In this document: one piece after another, positions 8,701-16,193 of the stretch
How positions within the stretch are numbered: the stretch's first letter is position 1
Layout of the letters: each line of letters starts with the position of its first letter
From: Ruminococcaceae bacterium FB2012
GTDB taxonomy: Bacteria > Bacillota > Clostridia > Oscillospirales > Ruminococcaceae
Assembly (NCBI GenBank): GCA_900104495.1
Contig: FMXS01000013.1
Coordinates: forward strand, 1-64,000
Direction of reading: 5' to 3'
DNA: 64,000 nucleotides
Translations under genes and position numbers: made by a program
The notes under the pieces: generated by a model
What the model was told of the DNA's origin: nothing
Seen by the model: only the letters and a program-made list of their open reading frames with translations
Databases searched by the model: none

Positions 8701-9224
8701 AGATCGAAAATGCTTTCCCGGCTGCGGTGCTTTATTCTCACATCAAGGAGCCCGACAGCAAGCTCCTTCCGCCTGCGCCGGGCACGGATGCCGATACATA
8801 TTCGCTCCGGCTGAAAGAATACAAGCCGGACGGGATGATGTCCGGGCAGGAAAATGTTATCAATGCCTTCAATAGAGATCATAACGGCATTTTCATGCCT
8901 ATCACTTTGAAAAACGACGGGACCGTATCCGGGAACGGTCAGCAGCCAGTCACCGAGGCGTTTTTGAAAGCGTCGGAAGAATTTGCCAGAAGGAAGATTC
9001 TGTCCCTTGCGGAGAGGCTTTCAAAGGGACTTATCCCCGCGGATCCCGTGATGAAAGGTAAATACAATCCCTGCACCGGCTGCGAGCATTACGCGATCTG
9101 CGGCAGAGTGCTTCACGGAGACCCGAGGCAGATCACGAAGGAAGACGCTGACCGATTCAAAAAAGATGTCGAGAAGATCTCAGAAGAACAGAAGGGAGGA
9201 GAGTCAGATGCCTCAATGGAATGA
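5772..9224 (+). CDS. addB: ATP-dependent exonuclease subunit AddB
   Basis: AddB is the second nuclease subunit of the AddAB double-strand-break resection complex, the Gram-positive counterpart of RecBCD. The 1150-residue protein has a degenerate UvrD-like N-terminal half and a C-terminal RecB-like nuclease domain (IIDYKTG). Its iron-sulphur cluster cysteines lie in FTCPFSYYC and the late CTGCEHYAIC. The frame is open to an ATG at 5742, but only the ATG at 5772 has a ribosome site (GGCGGTGAT); the earlier one sits at the predicted transcription start. It overlaps addA by 17 bases. Confidence 0.92.
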   Translation: MLTMIKGAFNSERDKVFCDAVRDAVSKNKSVLVIMPDQYSFECDKKLYRALGAAAFNSIETAGINRLAELISKKYGCCAYENADENIRLITMFKAVEKFRASGECMHYKRSLGKSRFIAEVIGLVTELIRSGITPEDLRIASERLSGSLTKKLYDISRIYALYLEELKTAGRRDSLTALADALVLVKEHRYFAGMSVFIDGFTDFSHDELDMINAMLAQHADVTVSLIGYSDPKGNVIENTFAATVRTCSRLIDIAKSNNTIFKEIELRNICGAGKTALAIDRYYCTGEKSDKKKLGGLVIASANDVYDETEYVCAEIERLVRSGRYSYGNIAVAARDLSICASAAEAAFDRYGIPFFTDRRNRADSSIVVIFLKSLFECILPQRYHTDDIMRYVKSPLFPLNEIEITNLEDHCITYNIDGDMWLEPFGSHDKKHNVPSNLEDIRKKIIEPLEAFKAACIEATGAKICEALFELLKEIKFSEQVYSVVKRSVGEENETQLEFVRANRQIWQLVFGAFKTIHDELGDEIVPLKKFYELFKLMTSGMSISSPPQKLDAVRLVNAESSRLDNVDVLFVIEMNERIFPADPVGGGLFTESEKQQLISTDIAVSGTALQSAENERLVAYRTLCLPKKRLYALYSETDTAGKSRRRSLLIDTLSGIFGGADVLYISKLPISFFCSSYKSAYYKYLEHYKEKLAVISKQAESTAEGEAQAATLRRNADTVSSVEKALEGSDEYASRIAALPGYEYDQSFTVSPKTAKELFYPEKLILSPTSMNYFFTCPFSYYCQYGLKLRDPQSIKFDKMTKGNYLHHCLEMLMSSEKDGKKVYNKSFVCYTDEQLKEKIAQAFYIYETEEIGGEYGKTPSFAAEREKYQQSVFETVKLIREEFSNCQFEPSFFEYKLTRENGESLLELKFSDELTIRVVGSIDRADIFTDTDGKKYIRIIDYKTGMTTLELDKLYHGLNMQLLVYLLALTGEIENAFPAAVLYSHIKEPDSKLLPPAPGTDADTYSLRLKEYKPDGMMSGQENVINAFNRDHNGIFMPITLKNDGTVSGNGQQPVTEAFLKASEEFARRKILSLAERLSKGLIPADPVMKGKYNPCTGCEHYAICGRVLHGDPRQITKEDADRFKKDVEKISEEQKGGESDASME

Positions 9225-12200
9225 TGACCAGCTGCTTGCTATCAACACACGGGATAAAGGTATAGTTATCTCTGCTGCCGCGGGCAGCGGCAAGACAGCC
9301 GTGCTTGTGGAGCGCACTATCTCTATTCTTTCGGACTGTGTCAATAAACTGCCCGCTGACAGATTGCTGGCGGTTACTTTCACAAACGAAGCCGCCGATC
9401 AGATGCGGAGAAAGCTTGGTTCCGCTCTTGAAGAGAAGCTTCGTCAGTCACTTTCCGACGAGGAGAAAAAGTGGCTCTCTTCTCAGCGCGATCTGCTTTC
9501 TCTTGCGAGGATCTCAACGATCAATTCGTTCTGTCTTGATCTTGTAAAGCGCTGTCTGAATGAATTTGAATTTGAGGACGGCGTCCGCATAATTGATGAA
9601 AACGATGCGGCGGCTGTCCTTGACCGTGCGTTCAAGGATGCTTTGGAACTTCTTGCGGAAAATAACCGCTCCGATTTTGATTATTTGTACGACAAGCTCG
9701 GCAGCACTCAAGAGATCCTTTCCCGCGGACGTTCACTCTACGAATTCAGACGTTCTCTGCCTTTCCCCGACGAATGGGTCAATGACCGTATTTCCGAACT
9801 CCGAAGCGGAAAGGCGATTCCTCAGTACATATTTACCCTTGCATATAAATACAACGGGTGGCTCGACAGGGCCGAGAAACTCAACGAGCGTGTCAAAGCC
9901 AATATCCAAAGATTTCCCGAGATCGACCGTAAGCTTGAAGCTAATCTTGCCGCGCTTGAAGAGGACAAACAGTTGATTGCTGCCGTCAGACACGCCCTTG
10001 ACGATAGCGACTGGCAGAAGCTCTGGCACGCGGCGCACAGTTCGTTCCCGAAGTTTAAGAACAATCCGGGAAAGAACGACGATTACCCGCCGGTGCTTCA
10101 CGAACTGTTCATTGAGAACGGAAAACTTCGAGATCAGTCAAAAAAGCTGGTTCAGCGTATTGCCAAAGAACTTGACGGTATGGGATACGATATTGAAACT
10201 CCGCTTTCCGAATCTGCAGATGTGCTTGAAAAACTGAACGAGTTTTCCGTGTCGGCGGCACAGCTTGCCTACAAAGAAAAACTTCGCAGGAATGTGCTTG
10301 AATTCTCCGATGTGGAGATAATGGCGCTTTCGCTGCTTGTTAAACGTGAAAACGGAAAAACGGTCCGCACTGATTTTGCCGAGGAGCTTCGCGCAAACAA
10401 GGAATACAGACTTCTTCTTATAGACGAATTTCAGGATGTGAACGACCTCCAGGAGCTGATCTTCAAGGCTCTTTCGGACACGGACGATCTTGAAGTGTTC
10501 GGCTCAAATGTGTTTGTCGTGGGCGATGTCAAGCAGTCGATATACAGCTTCCGGCTTTCAAATCCCAAGCTGTTTATCAAAGCGAGGGAGGCCGCTTCAA
10601 AGGACGAAAACCAACAGCTTATGCTTGTGGAGCTTAAAAGCAACTATCGGAGCCGCGGAAATATAATCAGTTTTGTCAATCTTGTTTTCTCACAGCTGAT
10701 GAGCGAGGAGATCGGCGAGATCGAATATGTCGGCGGTGAAAGACTTCATCAAGGGGCCGCATATAAGGGAACTGACGCCCCGGCAGAGATCATCTTTGTG
10801 GAGAATACCGTTTTCGATACGGAAGCAGATACGGAAGAAGCCGACCAAACTGATGCGGACGAGGACTTCTCAATTGACGAGAATTACGCGATAGCCAAAC
10901 GTATCCGCCAGCTGATCGACGAAAAAACTCCGGTTTACGATAAGCCCGATTCGACACCGAGGCCTTGTGCCCCCAAGGACTTTTGTATCCTTTACAGAAG
11001 CAGCGGTTCAATAGAGACTTTGAAAGCGGCCCTTGCGTCTTACGGTCTCAAAGCTGCCGCTGAAAAAAGCAGGGGATATCTGCGTTCCCGCGAGATCAGC
11101 CTTATGATGAGCCTTCTGAAGATGATCGACAATCCCATGCGGGATATTCCAATGGCGGCAGTTATGCTTTCTCCGATAATGGGCTTTACAGCCGACGAAC
11201 TTGCAAGAGTACGGCTTCTCGGAAAGCAGAAAAAGGTCATCACCGATGAGAGCGGTAACAAGAGAGAAACTGTTTTTTACAAACATCTTTACCAGATCAT
11301 TGCTTCTGTCGGACAGACCGAAAAGGATAGTCACAAAAAGGAAAGCGAAAAACTCACCGTGGACGATCCCGTGCTTGAAAAGAAATGCATTGCCGCAAGG
11401 GAACTTGTCAGAAAGCTCAGCTTTTATTCTGCGGGAATGGAGCTTTCTATGCTTATCAGAAAGATCTATGACGAAACGAATCTCTTAGCGGCTGTATCGT
11501 CCTACGAAAACAGCAGGCAGAAGCGGGCAAATCTCCGTCTGCTGCTGGAATATGCGAGATCTTATTCCGAAAACAGCGACGGCTCAACAGCGGGATTTAT
11601 CAGATATATAGAATCAATTTCCGCCGGCGGGAAGGATTTCACCCAGGCCGCCACAGAGGTCGAGGACGAAAACAGCGTTCTGGTTAAGACTATCCACGCT
11701 TCAAAGGGACTTGAATTTCCGTTTGTATTCCTCTGCGGTCTGACTAAGCAGTTCAATGAAAAAGATCTGAATTCAAGGCTCCTGCTGGACGAGGAATACG
11801 GATGCGGTCTGACCGTCACCGACCGCAATACTCTCGTAAAGACCGAGACCGCTGCCCACGCCGCGATCAAGGTCATCAAGCGCAACAAGCTGCTCAGCGA
11901 GGAACTTCGGCTGCTATATGTGGCCTTTACAAGAGCAAAGGAGCGTCTGTTCCTGCCCATTAATATGAAGCTTGACAGTCACGGCAATTCCAAAACGGGG
12001 AAGATTATCCGTGAGCTTGCGGAAGAGATCTCCCAGGCAGGCGGCGTTACTCCGAGAATAGTCAGAGAATGCAGCAGTTATGTGCAGTGGATAGCGGCTG
12101 CTCTGCTTTGCAGCAGTTCGCGTCAGCCTCTGCTTGACAGGCTGGGAATAAGCTGTCGGCTGCCTGTTATCAATGATATGACAGGGATAGTTTATCTCGA

Positions 12201-12951
12201 TCACGATCCCGGTGATGAAACTCTCGGCACCGAGCCGGAGTTTTATAACGGTATCCCGGACGATAAACTGACCGACAGGCTGAAAAAGATATTCAGCTAT
12301 AAGGAAGATTCGGAAGGAAAGCCGGCTGCCGCTAAGCTTTCCGTAACCGAGATCGTTACGGCTGAAAAGGAGCGTAAAGAGTCCGACAAGCTGAAGCTTT
12401 TCTATCCGCAGTTTCCGACTCTTGACGACGAGAAGGGAAGTCTCACTCCCGCCCAGCGCGGCACCTGCACACACCTGTTTATGGAGCTTGCTGACTATGA
12501 CAAGGCAGAGCAAAGCGTAAAGGATGAACTTCGGCGTCTTACGGATAAAGGCTTTTTCACCGAGAAGGAACGAAAGGGAGTTTACGTTTCAGCCCTGGAA
12601 AAATTCTTCGCAGGCGATTTTTACCGCAGGATGAAGAGTTCCCCCGTAAAGATGCGCGAGAAAAAGTTCCTTATCTCCTATGACGATCTTGACCTCCCGG
12701 ATAAATACGGAGAGTATCTTGCGAAGGGCTCGATGCTTCAAGGCATTGCCGACTGTATATTCCTTGAAGGCGACGGTTACATCCTTGTTGACTATAAGAC
12801 AGATGATTTCAAGGATGTTTCCGAACTTTATACTTACCGCACTCAGCTGGAACTGTATAAAGCGGCTTTTGACAAACTGCTTGATAAGCCTGTCAAGGCT
12901 TGTTATATATACTCGTTCAGGCTTTCGGAGGGCGCGGAAATAGTATTATGA
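9208..12951 (+). CDS. addA: ATP-dependent helicase/nuclease subunit AddA
   Basis: The motor and main nuclease of AddAB. Over 1247 residues it shows all UvrD-type helicase motifs: Walker A in AAAGSGKTAVLVER, the DEFQD box, GDVKQSIYSFR, KTIHASKGLEFP and LLYVAFTRAKERL. A RecB-type nuclease domain follows at the end (ILVDYKTDDF, then QLELYKAAF). Start is ATG 9208 behind GGGAGGA at 9194-9200; an upstream in-frame ATG at 9166 lies inside addB and has no ribosome site. The overlap implies translational coupling with addB. Length is typical for Firmicutes AddA. Confidence 0.95.
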   Translation: MPQWNDDQLLAINTRDKGIVISAAAGSGKTAVLVERTISILSDCVNKLPADRLLAVTFTNEAADQMRRKLGSALEEKLRQSLSDEEKKWLSSQRDLLSLARISTINSFCLDLVKRCLNEFEFEDGVRIIDENDAAAVLDRAFKDALELLAENNRSDFDYLYDKLGSTQEILSRGRSLYEFRRSLPFPDEWVNDRISELRSGKAIPQYIFTLAYKYNGWLDRAEKLNERVKANIQRFPEIDRKLEANLAALEEDKQLIAAVRHALDDSDWQKLWHAAHSSFPKFKNNPGKNDDYPPVLHELFIENGKLRDQSKKLVQRIAKELDGMGYDIETPLSESADVLEKLNEFSVSAAQLAYKEKLRRNVLEFSDVEIMALSLLVKRENGKTVRTDFAEELRANKEYRLLLIDEFQDVNDLQELIFKALSDTDDLEVFGSNVFVVGDVKQSIYSFRLSNPKLFIKAREAASKDENQQLMLVELKSNYRSRGNIISFVNLVFSQLMSEEIGEIEYVGGERLHQGAAYKGTDAPAEIIFVENTVFDTEADTEEADQTDADEDFSIDENYAIAKRIRQLIDEKTPVYDKPDSTPRPCAPKDFCILYRSSGSIETLKAALASYGLKAAAEKSRGYLRSREISLMMSLLKMIDNPMRDIPMAAVMLSPIMGFTADELARVRLLGKQKKVITDESGNKRETVFYKHLYQIIASVGQTEKDSHKKESEKLTVDDPVLEKKCIAARELVRKLSFYSAGMELSMLIRKIYDETNLLAAVSSYENSRQKRANLRLLLEYARSYSENSDGSTAGFIRYIESISAGGKDFTQAATEVEDENSVLVKTIHASKGLEFPFVFLCGLTKQFNEKDLNSRLLLDEEYGCGLTVTDRNTLVKTETAAHAAIKVIKRNKLLSEELRLLYVAFTRAKERLFLPINMKLDSHGNSKTGKIIRELAEEISQAGGVTPRIVRECSSYVQWIAAALLCSSSRQPLLDRLGISCRLPVINDMTGIVYLDHDPGDETLGTEPEFYNGIPDDKLTDRLKKIFSYKEDSEGKPAAAKLSVTEIVTAEKERKESDKLKLFYPQFPTLDDEKGSLTPAQRGTCTHLFMELADYDKAEQSVKDELRRLTDKGFFTEKERKGVYVSALEKFFAGDFYRRMKSSPVKMREKKFLISYDDLDLPDKYGEYLAKGSMLQGIADCIFLEGDGYILVDYKTDDFKDVSELYTYRTQLELYKAAFDKLLDKPVKACYIYSFRLSEGAEIVL

Positions 12952-12964
12952 TACATTATTATAT

Positions 12965-12995
12965 CGGCACAACCGCTTTATCGGCTGTGCCGATG
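12965..12995 (+). terminator. Terminator after addA
   Basis: CGGCACAACCG at 12965-12975 pairs with CGGCTGTGCCG at 12982-12992. The T-run is weak. A second, AT-rich hairpin (13097-13103 with 13106-13112) followed by seven T lies further on in the same gap and may back it up. Confidence 0.6.
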
Positions 12996-13129
12996 CTTTA
13001 TTATTTGCGATATTTGTGTAAAATGACTATGCAAAAACCGTTATTTGCAATTGTGATACGTTCAAATCTCCAAAAATTCAAAAAAACAGTACTTTTTTCA
13101 GAAAATTCTGAATTTTTTTGATTTAGGAC

Positions 13130-13158
13130 TTGCAAAATCATTTATAGTGTGCTATAAT
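13130..13158 (+). promoter_or_regulatory. Promoter of gdhA
   Basis: TTGCAA at 13130-13135 and TATAAT at 13153-13158 are 17 bases apart. The predicted start near 13165 gives a leader of about 70 bases. Confidence 0.75.
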
Positions 13159-13170
13159 AATAAAGTCGTG

Positions 13171-13214
13171 TTAGATGTGCAATGCATTAAAGCGCGTACC
13201 CATCTAAATTTTTA
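13171..13214 (+). promoter_or_regulatory. Leader hairpin before gdhA
   Basis: TTAGATG at 13171-13177 pairs with CATCTAA at 13201-13207, followed by ATTTTTAT. This could be an attenuator or an mRNA-stabilising hairpin for a strongly expressed gene. No function can be read from the sequence. Confidence 0.35.
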
Positions 13215-13234
13215 TCAAAAAAGGAGTTTTTTTC

Positions 13235-14587
13235 ATGGCACTTAAGAATGAGTATCTCAAGAGCGTACTCGCACAGGTAGAGAAGCGCAACCCCGGCGAG
13301 CCTGAGTTCCTTCAGACTGTAAATGAGGTTTTCCAGAGCATCGAGCCTGTTGTTGAGCAGAGACCCGACCTCGTAGCTGCAGGCGTTATCGACAGAATGG
13401 TAGAGCCCGAGAGACAGATCGTTTTCCGTGTTCCCTGGGTTGACGATAACGGCAAGGTACAGGTAAACCGCGGTTTTAGGATCGAGTTCAATTCCGCTAT
13501 CGGACCCTACAAGGGCGGTCTGAGATTTGCTCCTAACGTATATATGGGCATCATCAAGTTCCTCGGCTTCGAGCAGACCTTCAAGAACAGCCTGACTTCG
13601 CTTCCTATGGGCGGCGGCAAGGGCGGTTCCGACTTTGACCCCCAGGGCAAGTCTGACGCTGAGGTTATGCGTTTCTGCCAGAGCTTCATGACCGAGCTTT
13701 GCAAGCACATCGGACCCAATACCGACGTTCCTGCCGGTGATATCGGTGTAGGCGGCAGAGAGATCGGCTACCTCTTCGGCCAGTACAAGAGGATCAGAAA
13801 TGAGTTCACAGGCGTTCTTACCGGTAAGGGCATGACCTACGGCGGTTCGCTTATCCGTCCCGAGGCTACCGGCTACGGCGCTGTTTACTATACAGTTAAT
13901 ATGCTTGACTACTTCAAGGACAGCATCAAGGGCAAGACTTTCGCTATCTCCGGCTTCGGCAACGTTGCTTGGGGTACTGTTAAGAAGGTCAACGAGCTTG
14001 GCGGTAAGGTAGTTACCATTTCCGGTCCCGACGGTTATGTTTACGATCCGGACGGTATCTCCACTGACGAGAAGGTTGACTATCTGCTCGAAATGAGAGC
14101 TTCCTGCCGCAACCGTGCTGAGGACTATGCTGACAAGTTCGGCGTAAAGTTCTTCAAGGGTGAGAAGCCTTGGGGCGTAAAGGCTGACATTCTTATGCCT
14201 TGCGCTACTCAGAACGAGGTTGGTATGGAAGAGGCTAAGAAGATCGTTGCCAACGGCGTTAAGTATTACGTTGAGGTTGCCAATATGCCTACAACCAACG
14301 AGGCTATCGAGTATCTGAAGGCTAACGGCGTTATCGTTGCACCTTCCAAGGCTGTAAACGCAGGCGGCGTTGCTGTTTCGGGTCTTGAGATGAGCCAGAA
14401 CTCCATGCGCTATAACTGGACTGCTGAAGAAGTTGACGAGAAGCTGAAGGGCATCATGGCTAACATCTTTAAGTCCTCTATCGAGGCTGCCAACAAGTAC
14501 GGTCTTGGCGATGACCTGGTTGCAGGCGCCAACATTGCCGGCTTCATCAAGGTAGCAGAGGCTATGAAGGAGCAGGGCTGCGTATAA
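13235..14587 (+). CDS. gdhA: NADP-type glutamate dehydrogenase
   Basis: Interconverts 2-oxoglutarate plus ammonia and glutamate; in rumen-type bacteria it is a main route of ammonia assimilation. The 450-residue length matches the hexameric small GDH class. The catalytic region PMGGGKGGSDFDP and the Rossmann segment (ISGFGNVAWG) are intact. AAGGAG at 13221-13226 sits 8 bases before the ATG. Codon use is strongly biased (GGC, GTT, AAG, AAC), unlike the neighbouring DNA-repair genes, which suggests very high expression. NADP specificity is inferred from family type. It has its own promoter and terminator. Confidence 0.96.
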   Translation: MALKNEYLKSVLAQVEKRNPGEPEFLQTVNEVFQSIEPVVEQRPDLVAAGVIDRMVEPERQIVFRVPWVDDNGKVQVNRGFRIEFNSAIGPYKGGLRFAPNVYMGIIKFLGFEQTFKNSLTSLPMGGGKGGSDFDPQGKSDAEVMRFCQSFMTELCKHIGPNTDVPAGDIGVGGREIGYLFGQYKRIRNEFTGVLTGKGMTYGGSLIRPEATGYGAVYYTVNMLDYFKDSIKGKTFAISGFGNVAWGTVKKVNELGGKVVTISGPDGYVYDPDGISTDEKVDYLLEMRASCRNRAEDYADKFGVKFFKGEKPWGVKADILMPCATQNEVGMEEAKKIVANGVKYYVEVANMPTTNEAIEYLKANGVIVAPSKAVNAGGVAVSGLEMSQNSMRYNWTAEEVDEKLKGIMANIFKSSIEAANKYGLGDDLVAGANIAGFIKVAEAMKEQGCV

Positions 14588-14623
14588 TCGCTTTCACGAT
14601 CATAACACGATCTCATACAAATA

Positions 14624-14659
14624 CAAATGCGGCTCCCGGGAAACCGGGGGTCGTATTTG
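14624..14659 (+). terminator. Hairpin after gdhA
   Basis: CAAATGCGGCTCCCGG at 14624-14639 pairs, with wobbles, with CCGGGGGTCGTATTTG ending at 14659. It is GC-rich but has no T-run, so it may stabilise the message 3' end as much as terminate it. Confidence 0.55.
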
Positions 14660-14665
14660 CGTATA

Positions 14666-14697
14666 TAAAAAAGCACACCGCCGTAAGGCAGTGTGCT
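14666..14697 (-). terminator. Terminator of purA
   Basis: On the minus strand AGCACAC (14697-14691) pairs with GTGTGCT (14678-14672), followed by a run of T (14671-14666). It lies 15 bases beyond the purA stop. Confidence 0.8.
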
Positions 14698-14711
14698 AAA
14701 AGTCAGATTTA

Positions 14712-16001
14712 TTATTTCAGCTCGCTCTTGCGGTAGATAATATCGTCGCGGGAGGGGCCGTTGGAGACCATTGTGATCGGGAAGCCGATCTTCTTCTCAA
14801 CGAAGTCGATGTAAGCCTTGCAGTTTGCAGGGAGGTCATCGTAGTTCTTGATGCCTCTGATGTCGGTCTTCCAGCCGTCGAGGACTTCGATTACAGGCTT
14901 GCACTTTTCAAGGATCTGAGTAGTCGGGAATTCATCCAGCAGTTTGCCTTCGTATTCATAGCCGACGCAAACAGGGATCTTATCAAGGTAGCCCAGCACG
15001 TCAAGAACCGTGAACGCAACGTCCGTTGTGCCCTGGATGCGACAGCCGTATTTTGTGGCTACGCAGTCGAACCAGCCCATTCTTCTCGGACGGCCCGTGG
15101 TGGCTCCGAATTCTCCGCCGTCGCCGCCGCGCCTTCTGAGTTCGTCAGCTTCGTCACCGAAGATCTCGGAAACGAATGCGCCTGCGCCTACTGCCGAAGA
15201 GTAAGCCTTGACAACGGTTACGATCTGCTTGATCTCGTAGGGCGGAAGTCCTGCGCCGATAGCGCCGTAGGCCGCCAGTGTAGATGAAGACGTTACCATA
15301 GGATAGATACCGTGATCGGGATCCTTCAGAGAACCGAGCTGTCCTTCAAGCAGTACGTTCTTGCCTTCTTTGAGAGCCTTCCAAAGGTAAGCCGAAACAT
15401 CGCAGACGTAAGGAGCCAGCATCTCGCGGTACTCCATAAGAGTCTTGAAAAGCTCATCGGCATCAATGGCAGGCTTATGATAAAGATGCTCAAGCAGTAC
15501 ATTCTTGGTTTCAAGTACGCGCTTGATCTTGATTTTCAGAGTGTCCTCGTGGAAAAGCTCCTGTACCTGGAAACCGATCTTTGCATATTTATCGGAATAG
15601 AAGGGAGCAATACCGGACTTTGTGGAACCGAAGCTGGCCTTGCCGAGACGCTCTTCCTCGTACTGATCGAAAAGAATATGATAAGGCATTACCATCTGAG
15701 CGCGGTCGGAGATAAGGATCTTAGGCATGGGAACGCCCTTGGACGTGATCTCGCTGACTTCCTTGAAGAACTTGGGAACGTCAAGCGCTACGCCGTTTCC
15801 GATAATGCTTGTGGTATGATCGTAAAAAACGCCGGAAGGGAGAGTGTGAAGTGCAAATTTGCCGTAGTGGTTTACTATTGTGTGCCCTGCGTTGGCGCCA
15901 CCCTGAAAACGGATAACTATATCGGACTCCTGAGCGAGCATATCAGTGATCTTGCCCTTTCCTTCGTCACCCCAGTTAGCGCCTACAATTGCTCTTACCA
16001 T
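14712..16001 (-). CDS. purA: Adenylosuccinate synthetase
   Basis: Makes adenylosuccinate from IMP, aspartate and GTP, the first committed step to AMP. The 429 residues match the family length. The N-terminus VRAIVGANWGDEGKGKI holds the GTP-binding P-loop and catalytic Asp, and HTLPSG and TGRPRRMGWFD are present. The frame is open to 16091, but AAGGAGG (16016-16010) fixes the start at ATG 16001, giving the usual N-terminus. It is monocistronic, convergent with gdhA, with its own promoter and terminator. Codon use is biased toward highly expressed codons. Confidence 0.96.
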   Translation of the reverse strand: MVRAIVGANWGDEGKGKITDMLAQESDIVIRFQGGANAGHTIVNHYGKFALHTLPSGVFYDHTTSIIGNGVALDVPKFFKEVSEITSKGVPMPKILISDRAQMVMPYHILFDQYEEERLGKASFGSTKSGIAPFYSDKYAKIGFQVQELFHEDTLKIKIKRVLETKNVLLEHLYHKPAIDADELFKTLMEYREMLAPYVCDVSAYLWKALKEGKNVLLEGQLGSLKDPDHGIYPMVTSSSTLAAYGAIGAGLPPYEIKQIVTVVKAYSSAVGAGAFVSEIFGDEADELRRRGGDGGEFGATTGRPRRMGWFDCVATKYGCRIQGTTDVAFTVLDVLGYLDKIPVCVGYEYEGKLLDEFPTTQILEKCKPVIEVLDGWKTDIRGIKNYDDLPANCKAYIDFVEKKIGFPITMVSNGPSRDDIIYRKSELK

Positions 16002-16096
16002 TAATTTTTCCTCCTTGCAGTATATCTGCGTGCGGCCGTGTCGGCCGTGGAGCTGCCCGCATCTCTCTGATACGTTAACAAACAACACCACATTAT

Positions 16097-16125
16097 ATTA
16101 TAACATAGCGATTTGCCTTTGTAAA
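16097..16125 (-). promoter_or_regulatory. Promoter of purA
   Basis: On the minus strand TTTACA (16125-16120) and TATAAT (16102-16097) are 17 bases apart. The leader is about 90 bases and contains a GC-rich stretch (GGCCGACACGGCCG) able to fold. No purine riboswitch is recognisable. Confidence 0.75.
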
Positions 16126-16154
16126 GGGGTAAATCAAAGTTTTAAAAATGTTTA

Positions 16155-16183
16155 CAAAAGGCGCAGACCGTATGATCTGCGCC
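16155..16183 (-). terminator. Terminator of the GH3 gene
   Basis: GGCGCAGA and TCTGCGCC arms (16183-16176 and 16167-16160 on the minus strand) are followed by TTTT, 11 bases beyond the stop. Confidence 0.8.
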
Positions 16184-16193
16184 CGAATAATTA

